Part shown: positions 36,840-46,374 of the stretch, piece by piece
Layout: each line of letters begins with the position of its first letter
How positions within the stretch are numbered: position 1 is the stretch's first letter
NCBI RefSeq assembly: GCF_000153025.1
Contig: NZ_CH672431.1
Location: forward strand, 440,865-504,864
Length of the DNA: 64,000 nucleotides
From: Marinomonas sp. MED121
Lineage (GTDB): Bacteria > Pseudomonadota > Gammaproteobacteria > Pseudomonadales > Marinomonadaceae
Direction of reading: 5' to 3'
Made by a program: the position numbers and the translations under genes
The notes under the pieces: model-generated
Database searches by the model: none
Told to the model about the DNA's origin: nothing
The model's input: the letters and a program-made list of their open reading frames with translations, nothing else

Positions 36840-37202
36840 GGCTTGACCATACAATCTGAGTGAAAAATCATCTGATACCGACATGATGACAAAAACATGA
36901 TAAAGCGAGAACATCTTTTAAAATTCTCAATCCATGCTCTAAAAAACACATTTCAAGAGATCAAGCAGCTACTAAAAGTTTGTTGAAAAACATGAAATTA
37001 GAGCAAATATTTCTGTTTAGTGGCAGTAACTGACTAAAAACTGAATAAATTTAGACACTTTCTATGTTTTTTCAATTTCCTCTTAAGCCTTTAAATCTCT
37101 TACTTACAACTGACCTATTCATTATTCCTATTCATTATGTGCATAGCGCATATCGTTATTTCGATTGGTCTTGGCGATGGGCTTGAGTAGTCTTCGAACA
37201 GG

Positions 37203-37308
37203 CTTTAGATCTTATCTCTGCATAGGAGAGGTTAGATCTGAGCTAAAGAGGGCTCAAGGATGAGAACTTTACCACCCTACTTTGTATGTCGAAGTGCGAA
37301 GTAGGGTG
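37203..37308 (+). promoter_or_regulatory. Two hairpins in the dppA leader
   Basis: Hairpin 1: CTTTAGATCT (37203-37212) with AGATCT...CTAAAG (37234-37248), plus inner pairing TCTC/GAGA. Hairpin 2: CACCCTACTT (37273-37282) with AAGTAGGGTG (37299-37308), a 10-bp perfect stem. They end 110 bp before the dppA start codon. This could be a long structured 5' UTR or an independent small RNA; no T-tract follows hairpin 2. Confidence 0.45.
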
Positions 37309-37418
37309 CTTCAGTTTAAGTTCAGGCCGAACTTCCTTCTATAAAAATTACATATCAAAAGTAACACCTGATTCGACTTCTTCGTTTTTCGCATAACAAT
37401 AAGTTTTGGAGATAGAAA

Positions 37419-39017
37419 ATGAAAAAAGGGTTAACAGCATTGTCGCTGGCTATTTTAGCCTCCTCTGCAATTTCAACATCAGCAAATGCCGCATCTACCT
37501 TTGTTTATTGCTCTGAAGGTAGCCCAGAAGGTTTCAACCCCGCTTTTTACACAGCCGGCACAACCTTTGATGCCTCATCAAAAAGCATGTTCAACCGCTT
37601 ACTTGAATTTAAACTAGGTACCACTCAAACAGAGCCTGGTCTTGCTGAAAGTTATGAAGTTTCTGAGGACGGTAAAACCTATACTTTCCACCTACGTAAA
37701 GGTGTAAAGTTCCATTCTTCAAAAACATTCAAACCAACACGTGACTTTAATGCTGATGATGTCATCTTCACATTTGCACGTCAGTGGGACACAAACCACC
37801 CTTACCATAAAGTATCTGGCGGCTCTTATGAGTACTTCACAGGTATGGGTATGGACAGCCTGATCAAAGATATTACTCGTGTAGATGACTACACAGTAAA
37901 ATTTGAGCTTAACCAGCCAGAAGCGCCTTTCCTAGCTAACCTAGCCATGGACTTTGCCTCTATCTTCTCTGCTGAACAAGCAGATTACTTGATGAAAAAA
38001 GGCACACCAGAGCAACTAGACATCAACCCTGTTGCGACGGGTCCTTTCCAAAAAGTTCAGTACCAAAAAGACTCTTTGATTCGTTACACCGCCTTTAAAG
38101 ACTACTGGAAAGGTAAAGCACAAATTGATCGTCTAGTGTTTGCCATTACACCGGATGCATCTGTGCGTTACGCTAAGCTGAAAGCGGGCGAGTGTCACGC
38201 TATGCCTTATCCAAACCCGGCTGACTTGGATCAAATGAAAAATGATCCAAACATCAACTTGATGAGCCAAGAAGGCCTAAACGTTGGTTACCTAGGTTTT
38301 AATACACAAAAAGCACCTTTCACCAGCTCGAAAGTACGTCAAGCATTGAACTATGCGACTAACAAACAAGCGATTATCGATACCGTTTTCCAAGGTGCTG
38401 GTAAAATCGCGAAAAACCCACTGCCACCAACAATGTGGTCTTACAATGACAAGGTTATTGATTACAACTATGACCCAGTTAAAGCTAAGCAATTGTTGAA
38501 AGAAGCGGGTTATGAAAATGGTTTCAGCACAGATATCTGGGCTATGCCAGTACAACGTCCTTATAACCCAAATGCGCGTCGTATGGCGGAAGTTATACAG
38601 GAAGATTGGGCTAAAGTTGGCGTTAAAGCTGAAATCAAATCTTACGAGTGGGGTGAATACCTAAACCGCTCTAAGAAAGGTGAACATGATACCGTACTAC
38701 TAGGTTGGACTGGTGATAATGGTGATCCAGATAACTTCCTATATGTACTACTTGGTTGTGACGGCGTAGGGGGCTCTAACCGTGCGCAGTGGTGTAACAC
38801 TGACTTTGACAACCTATTGATCAAAGCGAAGAAAACCTCTGACCAATCTCAACGTACTGCTTACTATGAAGAAGCGCAACAAATCTTCAAGCAAGAAGCG
38901 CCTTGGATCACAGTGGCACACTCTGTTGTGTACGAACCAATTCGCAAAGAAGTTAAAGGCTACAAAATCGACCCACTTGGCGGTCACCACTTCTATAACG
39001 TTAGTTTAGAGAAGTAG
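37419..39017 (+). CDS. dppA: Dipeptide ABC transporter substrate-binding protein
   Basis: A 532-residue periplasmic binding protein (SBP_bac_5) with a Sec signal peptide ending ...SANA-AS. The mature sequence resembles E. coli DppA closely along its length, including VYCSEGSPEGFNPAFYTAGT, YHKVSGGSYEYF, PYNPNARRMAE and GDNGDPDNF, so dipeptide binding (and possibly heme or delta-aminolevulinate, as in E. coli) is a fair prediction. A GGAG ribosome site precedes the ATG. First gene of dppABCDF; a terminator-like hairpin follows it. Confidence 0.95.
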   Translation: MKKGLTALSLAILASSAISTSANAASTFVYCSEGSPEGFNPAFYTAGTTFDASSKSMFNRLLEFKLGTTQTEPGLAESYEVSEDGKTYTFHLRKGVKFHSSKTFKPTRDFNADDVIFTFARQWDTNHPYHKVSGGSYEYFTGMGMDSLIKDITRVDDYTVKFELNQPEAPFLANLAMDFASIFSAEQADYLMKKGTPEQLDINPVATGPFQKVQYQKDSLIRYTAFKDYWKGKAQIDRLVFAITPDASVRYAKLKAGECHAMPYPNPADLDQMKNDPNINLMSQEGLNVGYLGFNTQKAPFTSSKVRQALNYATNKQAIIDTVFQGAGKIAKNPLPPTMWSYNDKVIDYNYDPVKAKQLLKEAGYENGFSTDIWAMPVQRPYNPNARRMAEVIQEDWAKVGVKAEIKSYEWGEYLNRSKKGEHDTVLLGWTGDNGDPDNFLYVLLGCDGVGGSNRAQWCNTDFDNLLIKAKKTSDQSQRTAYYEEAQQIFKQEAPWITVAHSVVYEPIRKEVKGYKIDPLGGHHFYNVSLEK

Positions 39018-39029
39018 TAGCAAGAATTC

Positions 39030-39068
39030 TGGGGAATCAGGCGTGGGGCTTGGTTCTCCAGTTTTTTT
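39030..39068 (+). terminator. Attenuating terminator between dppA and dppB
   Basis: TGGGGAATCA (39030-39039) pairs with TGGTTCTCCA (39051-39060), all ten pairs formed if G-U pairs are allowed, and seven T follow (39062-39068). Partial termination would give DppA in excess over the permease. Confidence 0.7.
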
Positions 39069-39131
39069 ATTACCCCTCCTTTTCTTAGAGATCTGTTTCT
39101 TACAAAGAAACTCACCATCTAGAGATTCACT

Positions 39132-40142
39132 ATGTTCCAATTTATTTTCAAACGACTCAGCTTAGTCATACCAACCTTTATTGGTATTACATTACTGACT
39201 TTTACTCTTATTCGACTTATTCCAGGTGACCCTATTGAGGTGATGGCTGGAGAGCGTGGCGTTTCAGCGGAGAGACACGCCATTTTGAGTGCAGAATTAG
39301 GCTTAGATCAGCCACTCTACATTCAATACTTCCAATACGTAAAAGGCATATTTCAGGGTGATTTGGGCAACTCACTGGTAACCCGTGAACCCGTCTTAAG
39401 TGAATTTTTAACCCTATTTCCCGCCACAGTCGAGCTGGCTTTTTGTGCCGCTATCTTTGCTGTCTTAGTCGGATTACCAGCAGGCATTATTGCGGCGGTA
39501 AGACGAGGAACCCTATTTGATCACTCGGTGATGACATTTTCATTAACCGGGTACTCCATGCCTATTTTCTGGTGGGCACTGCTACTCATGCTGGTTTTCT
39601 CCGTTAATCTGGGCTGGACCCCTGTATCGGGGCGAATAGATGTCGTTTTTTGGATTGAAGATGTCACCGGCTTTATGTTGATTGACTCTCTATTATCGGA
39701 TGAAGAAGGCGCATTCAGTTCAGCCGTTTCTCATCTAATACTACCTAGTATCGTACTCGGCACGATTCCTATGGCAGTAATCGCCCGTATGACACGCTCT
39801 TCTATGCTTGAAGTCTTAAGCGAAGACTATATCCGTACCGCTCGCTCTAAAGGCATCGCGCCTTGGCGTGTGATCGTTATACATGCCTTACGTAATGCCC
39901 TTATTCCTGTGATAACCGTTATCGGTCTTCAAGTTGGTATTCTATTAAGTGGTGCCATTTTGACAGAAACCGTTTTTGCATGGCCAGGTATTGGTAAATG
40001 GCTCATTGAGTCTATTGGACGTCGTGATTATCCCGTTGTTCAAGGGGGCATACTGATCGTTGCCACCATCATTATCATAGTTAACCTGTTAGTCGACCTG
40101 ACCTACGGCATCATTAACCCGCGCATTCGACACAGTAATTAA
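39132..40142 (+). CDS. dppB: Dipeptide ABC transporter permease
   Basis: A 336-residue inner-membrane permease of the DppB/OppB class. The N-terminal TM and the conserved TFTLIRLIPGDPIEVMAGERGVS segment are diagnostic. The EAA-like loop is DYIRTARSKGIAPWRVIVIHALRNALIP (about residues 235-262). Six helices are predicted. It forms the channel with DppC; the next gene follows after 39 bp. Confidence 0.95.
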   Translation: MFQFIFKRLSLVIPTFIGITLLTFTLIRLIPGDPIEVMAGERGVSAERHAILSAELGLDQPLYIQYFQYVKGIFQGDLGNSLVTREPVLSEFLTLFPATVELAFCAAIFAVLVGLPAGIIAAVRRGTLFDHSVMTFSLTGYSMPIFWWALLLMLVFSVNLGWTPVSGRIDVVFWIEDVTGFMLIDSLLSDEEGAFSSAVSHLILPSIVLGTIPMAVIARMTRSSMLEVLSEDYIRTARSKGIAPWRVIVIHALRNALIPVITVIGLQVGILLSGAILTETVFAWPGIGKWLIESIGRRDYPVVQGGILIVATIIIIVNLLVDLTYGIINPRIRHSN

Positions 40143-40181
40143 TTACTCATCAATGCAATTAGGAAAAGTCACTAGGAATAA

Positions 40182-41117
40182 ATGATGAATCAAACACAAA
40201 CATCTGACAGAGCAAGCACAAAAGAACAAAACGCAGCTTACGATAATGCACCTGCACCTATGACGCCATTTCAAGAGTTTTGGCATTATTTCAGTGCAAA
40301 CAAAGGCGCACTCGCTGGTTTTATCTTTATTGTTTTTATCTGTTTTATGGCCCTTTTTGCCGATTGGATCGCGCCCCACACGCCATCCATACAAAACCGC
40401 TCGGCGCTACTACTGCCTCCCGCATGGCTTGAAGGTGGAAACTGGCAATATATCTTAGGTACTGATGACGTTGGCCGTGATATTTTATCGCGTCTTATGC
40501 ATGGTGCCAGATTGTCACTTTCTGTCGGACTAGTTGCAGTATCGGCGTCCTTGGTTGTCGGCATCTTTCTTGGCTTAATCGCCGGTTATAACCGCGGCAT
40601 TATCGATACAGCCATTATGCGTATCGTCGATATTATGCTGGCGATGCCTAGCTTACTGTTAGCAATCGCTATTGTTGCGGTTTTAGGGCCCAGCATAGTC
40701 AACGCAGCATTAGCCATTTCGGTGGTCTCTTTACCTCACTATGTCAGGTTAACGCGTGCCGCAACCTTAGCTGAGATGAGTAAAGACTATGTCACTTCCT
40801 CTCGAGTATTAGGCGCAAGTCCGCTTCGCCTTATGTTTGTATGCGTTTTACCTAACTGCTTAGCACCTTTAATCGTACAGGCAACACTGGGTTTCTCCAG
40901 CGCCATTCTTGATATGGCAGCCCTTGGCTTTCTAGGTCTAGGAGCACAGCCACCTATTCCAGAATGGGGTAGCATGCTGGCGGATGCCTTGCAGTTTGTA
41001 CAACGTGCTTGGTGGGTCGTTACCTTCCCAGGTCTTATGATACTGATCACAGTATTAGCCTTTAACCTCATGGGCGATGGTTTGCGCGACGCTCTTGATC
41101 CTAAGTTGAAACAGTAG
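40182..41117 (+). CDS. dppC: Dipeptide ABC transporter permease
   Basis: A 311-residue permease, DppC/OppC class. It has a cytoplasmic N-terminal tail of about 40 residues, then TM helices, the family's FGTDDVGRD-type segment (LGTDDVGRDILSRLMHGARLSL) and the EAA-like loop DYVTSSRVLGASPLRLMFVCVLPNCLAP. Partner of DppB. dppD starts 12 bp downstream with an AGGAGG-type ribosome site. Confidence 0.95.
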   Translation: MMNQTQTSDRASTKEQNAAYDNAPAPMTPFQEFWHYFSANKGALAGFIFIVFICFMALFADWIAPHTPSIQNRSALLLPPAWLEGGNWQYILGTDDVGRDILSRLMHGARLSLSVGLVAVSASLVVGIFLGLIAGYNRGIIDTAIMRIVDIMLAMPSLLLAIAIVAVLGPSIVNAALAISVVSLPHYVRLTRAATLAEMSKDYVTSSRVLGASPLRLMFVCVLPNCLAPLIVQATLGFSSAILDMAALGFLGLGAQPPIPEWGSMLADALQFVQRAWWVVTFPGLMILITVLAFNLMGDGLRDALDPKLKQ

Positions 41118-41129
41118 GAGGTTGCTTGT

Positions 41130-42098
41130 ATGTCACTGTTACAACTCGAAAATCTTTCCGTCACCTTTGGTAAATTCAAAGCGGTAGACAATATTAGTTA
41201 CAAAGTAGAAGAAGGCGAAGTATTAGGTATAGTAGGAGAATCTGGCTCAGGTAAAAGTGTCAGCTCTCTATCTATCATGGGCTTGATTGACTTCCCAGGT
41301 AAGGTAGAAGCGAAAGAGCTCAGCTTTCAGCAACAAGATCTACTCAGCATGCCTGAGAAGAAAAGACGTCAGTTAACTGGCTCAGATATTGCTATGATAT
41401 TCCAAGACCCTATGACAAGCCTAAACCCTTGTTTTAACGTGGGTTATCAGATCATGGAAGCATTAAAAACCCATCAGGGTGGCAGTAAAAAAGAGCTTAA
41501 AGCACGTACCATAGAACTACTTACTCAAGTGGGTATTCCTGCTCCTGAAACACGTTTAAGTGCATACCCACACCAACTATCAGGTGGTATGAGCCAACGT
41601 ATTATGATTGCCATGGCAATTGCCTGTAACCCTAAGCTTTTAATTGCTGACGAGCCAACTACAGCCTTGGATGTCACCATTCAAGCGCAAATCATTGATT
41701 TGCTTATCGATCTGCAACGCAAAAAGAAAATGGGCTTGGTTTTGATTACCCACGATCTTGCTCTGGTTGCTGAAGTGGCTCATAAGGTTATCGTGATGTA
41801 TGCCGGTCAAATTGTTGAGTCAGGTCCAGCGAGTGAAGTATTTAAAAGCCCAAAGCATCCTTATACTCAAGCGCTATTAAAGTCGTTACCAGAATCATCA
41901 AGTGGTGCTTCTCGACTAGAGGCATTACCAGGTGTCGTACCAGGCCAATATGACAGACCTAAAGGTTGCTTATTAAGCCCACGTTGCCCTTATGCTAATG
42001 CAGAATGTCGTGAGATTGAACCTGCGACCCAAGGGGATCTGGATCGTCAAGTTAAATGTCACACACCTCTAAATCAAGAAGGGAGACCAAGTCTATGA
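41130..42098 (+). CDS. dppD: Dipeptide ABC transporter ATP-binding subunit
   Basis: A 322-residue ABC ATPase of the oligopeptide/dipeptide group. Walker [11 protein letters not shown]-loop [10 protein letters not shown], signature [15 protein letters not shown], Walker [13 protein letters not shown], and the C-terminal oligo_HPY zinc/iron-cluster-like Cys region ([15 protein letters not shown]). Its stop overlaps the dppF start by 4 bp (ATGA), so translation is coupled. Confidence 0.95.
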   Translation: MSLLQLENLSVTFGKFKAVDNISYKVEEGEVLGIVGESGSGKSVSSLSIMGLIDFPGKVEAKELSFQQQDLLSMPEKKRRQLTGSDIAMIFQDPMTSLNPCFNVGYQIMEALKTHQGGSKKELKARTIELLTQVGIPAPETRLSAYPHQLSGGMSQRIMIAMAIACNPKLLIADEPTTALDVTIQAQIIDLLIDLQRKKKMGLVLITHDLALVAEVAHKVIVMYAGQIVESGPASEVFKSPKHPYTQALLKSLPESSSGASRLEALPGVVPGQYDRPKGCLLSPRCPYANAECREIEPATQGDLDRQVKCHTPLNQEGRPSL

Positions 42099-43099
42099 GC
42101 CAGTTAAATACATCGGCTGAGGTCATTCTTAAAGCCAGCGAATTAAAGCAACATTACCAAGTTAAACAGGGCTTATTTAAAGATGATGCTGTCGTAAAAG
42201 CAGTAGACGGCGTCAGTTTTACCTTAGAAAAAGGGCGTACACTGGCTGTTGTTGGTGAATCAGGTTGTGGTAAATCAACTCTAGGTCGCATGCTGACTAT
42301 GATAGAAACACCCACAGCGGGCGAGATCGACTTTGAAGGGGCTGACCTACTTAACTTGAATAAATCTGAGCAAGAAAAACTGCGTCAAAAAATTCAGATT
42401 ATTTTCCAAAACCCTTACGGCTCACTGAATCCAAGGAAAAAAATCGGTACGATTCTCGAAGAACCTTTGGTAATTAATAGCAAGATGGGCAAAGCAGAGC
42501 GTAAAGCCAAAGCCTTGAACATGATGGCTAAAGTAGGCCTCAAAGAAGAACATTATGACAGATACCCTCATATGTTCTCCGGTGGTCAACGTCAGCGTAT
42601 CGCCATTGCTAGAGGCCTAATGCTAGACCCTAACATTATCGTCGCTGATGAGCCTGTATCCGCCCTTGATGTATCAGTACAAGCTCAAGTGCTTAATTTA
42701 ATGATGGACTTGCAACAAGAGTTTGGCTTGAGCTATGTCTTTGTTTCTCATGACTTATCTGTTGTTGAACATATCGCAGATGAAGTCATTGTTATGTATC
42801 TTGGCAAGGTCGTTGAGCAAGGTAAGAAAGAGGATATTTTTAACTCACCTAAACATCCTTATACCCAAGCCCTGCTATCCAGTACACCTCAACTCAATGC
42901 AGATAAGCGTCGTACTCGCATCAAGCTTGAAGGAGAGTTACCTTCGCCTTTAAACCCACCAGCTGGTTGCGCTTTCCATGGCCGCTGTATGCATGCGAAT
43001 GACAAATGCAATCAGGTCGCACCTGTTTTAAAAGCAGCTGAAAACCAAATGATTGCGTGTCATGCGGTTGAAGAAGGCCGTTTAGCAGAGTTTATTTAA
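42095..43099 (+). CDS. dppF: Dipeptide ABC transporter ATP-binding subunit
   Basis: A 334-residue ABC ATPase, second of the DppD/DppF pair. Walker [11 protein letters not shown]-loop [10 protein letters not shown], signature [15 protein letters not shown], Walker [13 protein letters not shown], and the C-terminal [15 protein letters not shown] segment. The start is ATG 42095, after GGGAGA (42081-42086), overlapping the dppD stop; an upstream in-frame ATG at 42056 inside dppD is not supported. Terminator 32 bp downstream closes the operon. Confidence 0.95.
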   Translation: MSQLNTSAEVILKASELKQHYQVKQGLFKDDAVVKAVDGVSFTLEKGRTLAVVGESGCGKSTLGRMLTMIETPTAGEIDFEGADLLNLNKSEQEKLRQKIQIIFQNPYGSLNPRKKIGTILEEPLVINSKMGKAERKAKALNMMAKVGLKEEHYDRYPHMFSGGQRQRIAIARGLMLDPNIIVADEPVSALDVSVQAQVLNLMMDLQQEFGLSYVFVSHDLSVVEHIADEVIVMYLGKVVEQGKKEDIFNSPKHPYTQALLSSTPQLNADKRRTRIKLEGELPSPLNPPAGCAFHGRCMHANDKCNQVAPVLKAAENQMIACHAVEEGRLAEFI

Positions 43100-43130
43100 A
43101 AGTTAAGCTCTGATCTAAATGACGGACAAT

Positions 43131-43167
43131 AAAAAAGCGGTTTGTTTTAAGCAAACCGCTTTTTTTA
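43131..43167. terminator. Bidirectional terminator between dppF and rsmC
   Basis: A6-GCGGTTTG (43131-43144) pairs with CAAACCGC followed by seven T (43152-43167). Serves both convergent operons. Confidence 0.9.
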
Positions 43168-43189
43168 TATCTTGAGAGCGCCTGAAGCC

Positions 43190-44248
43190 TTATTTAGGCT
43201 TCTTCTGACGAGCTTGATAAATCGCAAAGCCTTGAGCTCGATTAAGGCGAGTATGCGTGCCTAACGCCGCATCTATGATGGATGGGTAACGCAAGAAATC
43301 ATTGGCAACGATAAACAGCTCACCATTTAAGGTTAAATGTTGTTTGGCATTTAAAATAAAATTCTCGGCAATCGAGTAATCCGTATCTGTTCCCTTGTGA
43401 AAAGGCGGGTTAGAGAAAATATAATTAAATCTCCCTTTCACTTCAGTCAGACCATTAGAGCCTAAGAAGGTCATTTTTTCTGACACACCATTGGCTTCAC
43501 AACTCATTTTGGTTGCTGCAATTGCCAACGCACTATCATCCAATGCCGTAATACGCGCATTAGTATGCATAGCCAGCCAAATAGAAATGATACCGTCACC
43601 ACAGCCAAAATCTAGCATGCGGGCATCACTCACTTGGCTCATAAATCGATGTTGATCAAGCTGCTCTAAGAATAGTTTGGTGCCTAAATCCAACTTACCA
43701 TGGCCAAACACACCCGGTAAGCTTTTAAGAATAATGCGTTTGCCCGCAACCTCTTGAGTCCAGGTTTTTACCCAGCTTTCATAGTTAAACGCTGGGGCTT
43801 CTGCTTGTTTATCACCCACATACAATAAACAGTGTTTGGCACCTTCTACCTTGCCAACATTTTCTAGACCAGTATTGAGTTTTTTATAAGCCGACTTAAC
43901 ACCGCTTTTGTTATCTCCAACTAACCAAACCTGTCCACCCATTTTTAATAGAGGCAAACACGCAGCAAGCAGATAATCTAATAGCTCTTTCGCTTTTGGT
44001 TGATAAATAATGATATGGTCAAAATCGACAGCGTCATGTTCCCAAGTGGCTGCAAAAGCCATTTTGCTCTCATCCATACCCGCGCGAGACAATTGATTAA
44101 ACACTGTCTTGGATTGACACCAAGCGTAACAGTCAGCTTGCTCAAGCAAGGTCAGAGGGAAGCTATCCTCTGGATTGGCAAACAATACCTTGCCTGTAAA
44201 TTGTGATGCAGATCGCTCAAGCAGTAAGCTGGTAGAATTAAGACTCAT
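43190..44248 (-). CDS. rsmC: 16S rRNA (guanine(1207)-N(2))-methyltransferase
   Basis: A 352-residue duplicated-domain methyltransferase that modifies G1207 of 16S rRNA in the small subunit. The N-terminal domain is a degenerate methyltransferase fold; the C-terminal one has the SAM-binding motif MLDFGCGDGIIS and the catalytic NPPF motif (IFSNPPFHKGTDT). The region LKSLPGVFGHGKLDLGTKLFLEQL matches RsmC rather than RlmG. It overlaps the upstream GGCT-like gene by 11 bp, indicating co-transcription. Confidence 0.9.
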   Translation of the reverse strand: MSLNSTSLLLERSASQFTGKVLFANPEDSFPLTLLEQADCYAWCQSKTVFNQLSRAGMDESKMAFAATWEHDAVDFDHIIIYQPKAKELLDYLLAACLPLLKMGGQVWLVGDNKSGVKSAYKKLNTGLENVGKVEGAKHCLLYVGDKQAEAPAFNYESWVKTWTQEVAGKRIILKSLPGVFGHGKLDLGTKLFLEQLDQHRFMSQVSDARMLDFGCGDGIISIWLAMHTNARITALDDSALAIAATKMSCEANGVSEKMTFLGSNGLTEVKGRFNYIFSNPPFHKGTDTDYSIAENFILNAKQHLTLNGELFIVANDFLRYPSIIDAALGTHTRLNRAQGFAIYQARQKKPK

Positions 44249-44846
44249 AGGATATAGATAACTCTTGTTTAGATATATTAGTTACAGGCTCAAGCAGAGG
44301 GATTAATACCTGTGTATTTAACTCTGGTTGAACTCTAGGATAACGAGGCGTCTGCCTGTCATTAATTAAGGGGGAGTGCCAGCCTTGGGTAAGGGATAAA
44401 AAGTCTTGAACAAAACTTTCACCTAGCTCCAAACAGCCAGATAAAATCACATCCACATAACTCAGAGCAATAGGGCATTCCTGTGTTGGTTGTGCAATTT
44501 CATGACTATGGTAAATCCAAATGGTCCCTTTTGGTAAAGCCTGTCCTTGATAAGCACTTAGTTGTTCAGACTGAATTTGAGAGCGTTCATAGCCCCTTTC
44601 TCTTTCATCAAAAGACGGAATTTCAGATTCATTAATTTCGATTAGCACCCCATTACAGTAAGCCCCTTTTAAGGGAATAACCGCCACTGAACTCATGCCA
44701 AACTCAGTTGACATAACAGACCAATTTCTTTGGTAGCCTGCAATTTTGACAGGCCAAACTTGCCCTGTTTCGCCGGTTTTAGCACGGCTTGTGGCATTGA
44801 TTAAACTGCCATAGCCAAAAATAAAGTGTCGATTTTTATCTGTCAT
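44238..44846 (-). CDS. Gamma-glutamylcyclotransferase-like (GGCT) fold protein
   Basis: A 202-residue protein with the GGCT-like N-terminal signature FGYGSLIN (residues about 10-17), followed by the expected acidic residue region FDERERGYER near residue 76, which supplies the catalytic Glu in active members. The family includes gamma-glutamylcyclotransferases, ChaC and AIG2-like proteins, acting on gamma-glutamyl peptides; the substrate here is unknown. Its last 11 bp overlap rsmC. Confidence 0.75.
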   Translation of the reverse strand: MTDKNRHFIFGYGSLINATSRAKTGETGQVWPVKIAGYQRNWSVMSTEFGMSSVAVIPLKGAYCNGVLIEINESEIPSFDERERGYERSQIQSEQLSAYQGQALPKGTIWIYHSHEIAQPTQECPIALSYVDVILSGCLELGESFVQDFLSLTQGWHSPLINDRQTPRYPRVQPELNTQVLIPLLEPVTNISKQELSISYES

Positions 44847-45040
44847 GAAAACTATCTACTTTCTAACCAAGTCTAGGAAGGAATAATTAAGTGGCACAAG
44901 CCTGTATTAATGGAAAAACTGACTCAATCTAGCGCTTATTCACCGACTGAGATAGAGCAAACTCATCATACTCGTTTAGCAACAAATAAGGGATATCTAG
45001 CCCAAAAATAGTCAGATAAAGACAAGCTTATTCAGAGCAT

Positions 45041-45069
45041 AAAAAAAGCCCTGACTGGATCAGGGCTTC
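45041..45069 (-). terminator. Terminator of the PCuAC gene
   Basis: On the minus strand AAGCCCTGA pairs with TCAGGGCTT, followed by a run of T (A7 on the plus strand, 45041-45047). It ends about 25 bp after the CDS stop. Confidence 0.85.
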
Positions 45070-45093
45070 ATTAGTCATAAATAAAGTAGCGTC

Positions 45094-45591
45094 TTAATGA
45101 TTCATTGAATGCTTATCATGTTTACCTGATGTTGATGGCATTTTAATTTCATCCGGCATCACAATATCTGCTTTCACTATCATACTTTCACCATTGGCTA
45201 GATTGAGCTGAATACTCACCTGCTCACCCGGTTTTAGGTTTTTCGTTAGACCGATTAGCATCACATGAAAGCCCCCCGGCTGAAAATCTAAACTTTCACC
45301 CGCGGCCACATCAATGCTAGGCACTTTTCGCATACTCATAGCGCCATCAATCATCAAGTGATTATGAAATTCAGTGACCTTAGAGACATCACTTTTAGCG
45401 CTAATTAAACTGATCGCCTCTTGCTTATGGTTCATTAGGGTAAAGTAGGCGGCACTGTTTTTTGCACCTGGTGGCATGGCTCTCGCTTGAGCATCCATTA
45501 TCATAAGGCCCATATTCCCAGCAGCAGTGGCATTAAAACTAAGTAGTGTACTGATGGTTAGGGTTACAAAGGTAAGCAATTGCTTAAACAT
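45094..45591 (-). CDS. PCuAC family periplasmic copper chaperone
   Basis: A 165-residue secreted protein with a Sec signal peptide (ending ...FNATA-AG). The PCuAC copper-binding pattern of His and Met is seen: the EFHNHLMIDGAMSMRKV block and, about 20 residues on, GGFHVMLIGL. Members carry Cu(I) to the Cu-A site of cytochrome oxidase. The C-terminal tail (SGKHDKHSMNH) adds His/Met that may also bind metal. No oxidase genes are nearby. Monocistronic, with its own terminator. Confidence 0.88.
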   Translation of the reverse strand: MFKQLLTFVTLTISTLLSFNATAAGNMGLMIMDAQARAMPPGAKNSAAYFTLMNHKQEAISLISAKSDVSKVTEFHNHLMIDGAMSMRKVPSIDVAAGESLDFQPGGFHVMLIGLTKNLKPGEQVSIQLNLANGESMIVKADIVMPDEIKMPSTSGKHDKHSMNH

Positions 45592-45698
45592 AGTGTTTTT
45601 GTCCTCAAAAAATTTTAAATAAAAGCGGTGAACCTTGTAAGAACTAGCGGATGCTATGATAACTGAGTTTTCAAATAGGGCGTGACTTTATTTAAAAA

Positions 45699-45832
45699 GA
45701 CCTGCGATATAAGTCATCTCTTCTCAGTCATATCAATAGAATAAGGAACCTGCAATTAAGTTGCGCTCCTCGCTATAAATCTAGGGGATTTTGTCCACAC
45801 GCTGAAGCGGGAGGGCTTTTTCGCATTTTCCC
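45699..45832 (-). repeat. Dispersed intergenic repeat, copy B (intact)
   Basis: Read on the minus strand this copy matches the repeat at 22061-22315. It is continuous through the point where copy A is interrupted: TTATTCTATTGATA runs directly into TGACTGAGAA. It also carries the near-exact DnaA box TTGTCCACA on the plus strand (45792-45800; one base from TTATCCACA). It lies in the non-coding gap upstream of the PCuAC gene and phaB. Confidence 0.75.
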
Positions 45833-45899
45833 TCACTTTCACAAAGAACTAAAAAGCGCTTTATTACGAGTAAAAGAAAAGTGTCGTAATTTTTTGTGC

Positions 45900-46330
45900 T
45901 TTTTAACCAGTATCATCATTTGAATCAAACTCTATATCCCATGACTTTTATATAATTAAAATCATATTGTCATCTGAATTAAATATAATGAGCAGCCATT
46001 TTAAATTCACTCATATAAAGAATTTTTATAATTGAAATATGAATAAACGCTCATTTTAAAAACAATAATTTACATACATTAAAATGCACTAATATTGTGC
46101 CTTTTAATATTTTTAAAATAAGGATTTTTATATAGATAAAATTATTTTTAAATAATTATTTAAACAATTTTTATCTTCATAACATCATGTTTTTATTTAG
46201 AATTTATGCTTGAAATAATCGTTATATAAATAAAATATTACGCTATTTATTGGAAATGGCTTATAAATTGCCTGACTTTAGATGTCAATAAATTGAAATA
46301 TTTTATACGTATAAATGGTGCAGTCGATTT
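45900..46330. other. Very AT-rich non-coding region upstream of phaB
   Basis: I counted 17 G/C in the 120 bases 46081-46200 (14%). The whole stretch 45900-46330 is visibly similar, with long T and A runs. No ORF or stable hairpin is seen. It probably holds the phaB promoter and could bind a nucleoid protein such as H-NS. It makes up the right half of the 783-bp gap between the PCuAC gene and phaB. Confidence 0.6.
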
Positions 46331-46374
46331 ATCAATAAACAACTCAGTCTGACAACTAGTCAAAGGATGGAATT

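Larger units (their letters stand above)
36590..37418. other. 829-bp non-coding region upstream of dppA
   Basis: No credible ORF. It contains an isolated exact DnaA box (36831-36839), a near-perfect 17-bp palindrome TATGTGC-ATA-GCGCATA (about 37137-37153), and two stable hairpins (37203-37248 and 37273-37308) that would lie in a long dppA leader. A terminator for the SGNH gene was not found. Confidence 0.6.

Noticed and set aside
42056-42094. ATG 42056 as dppF start
   Set aside because: It lies inside dppD; GGGAGA directly precedes ATG 42095, which overlaps the dppD stop by 4 bp as in many dpp operons.
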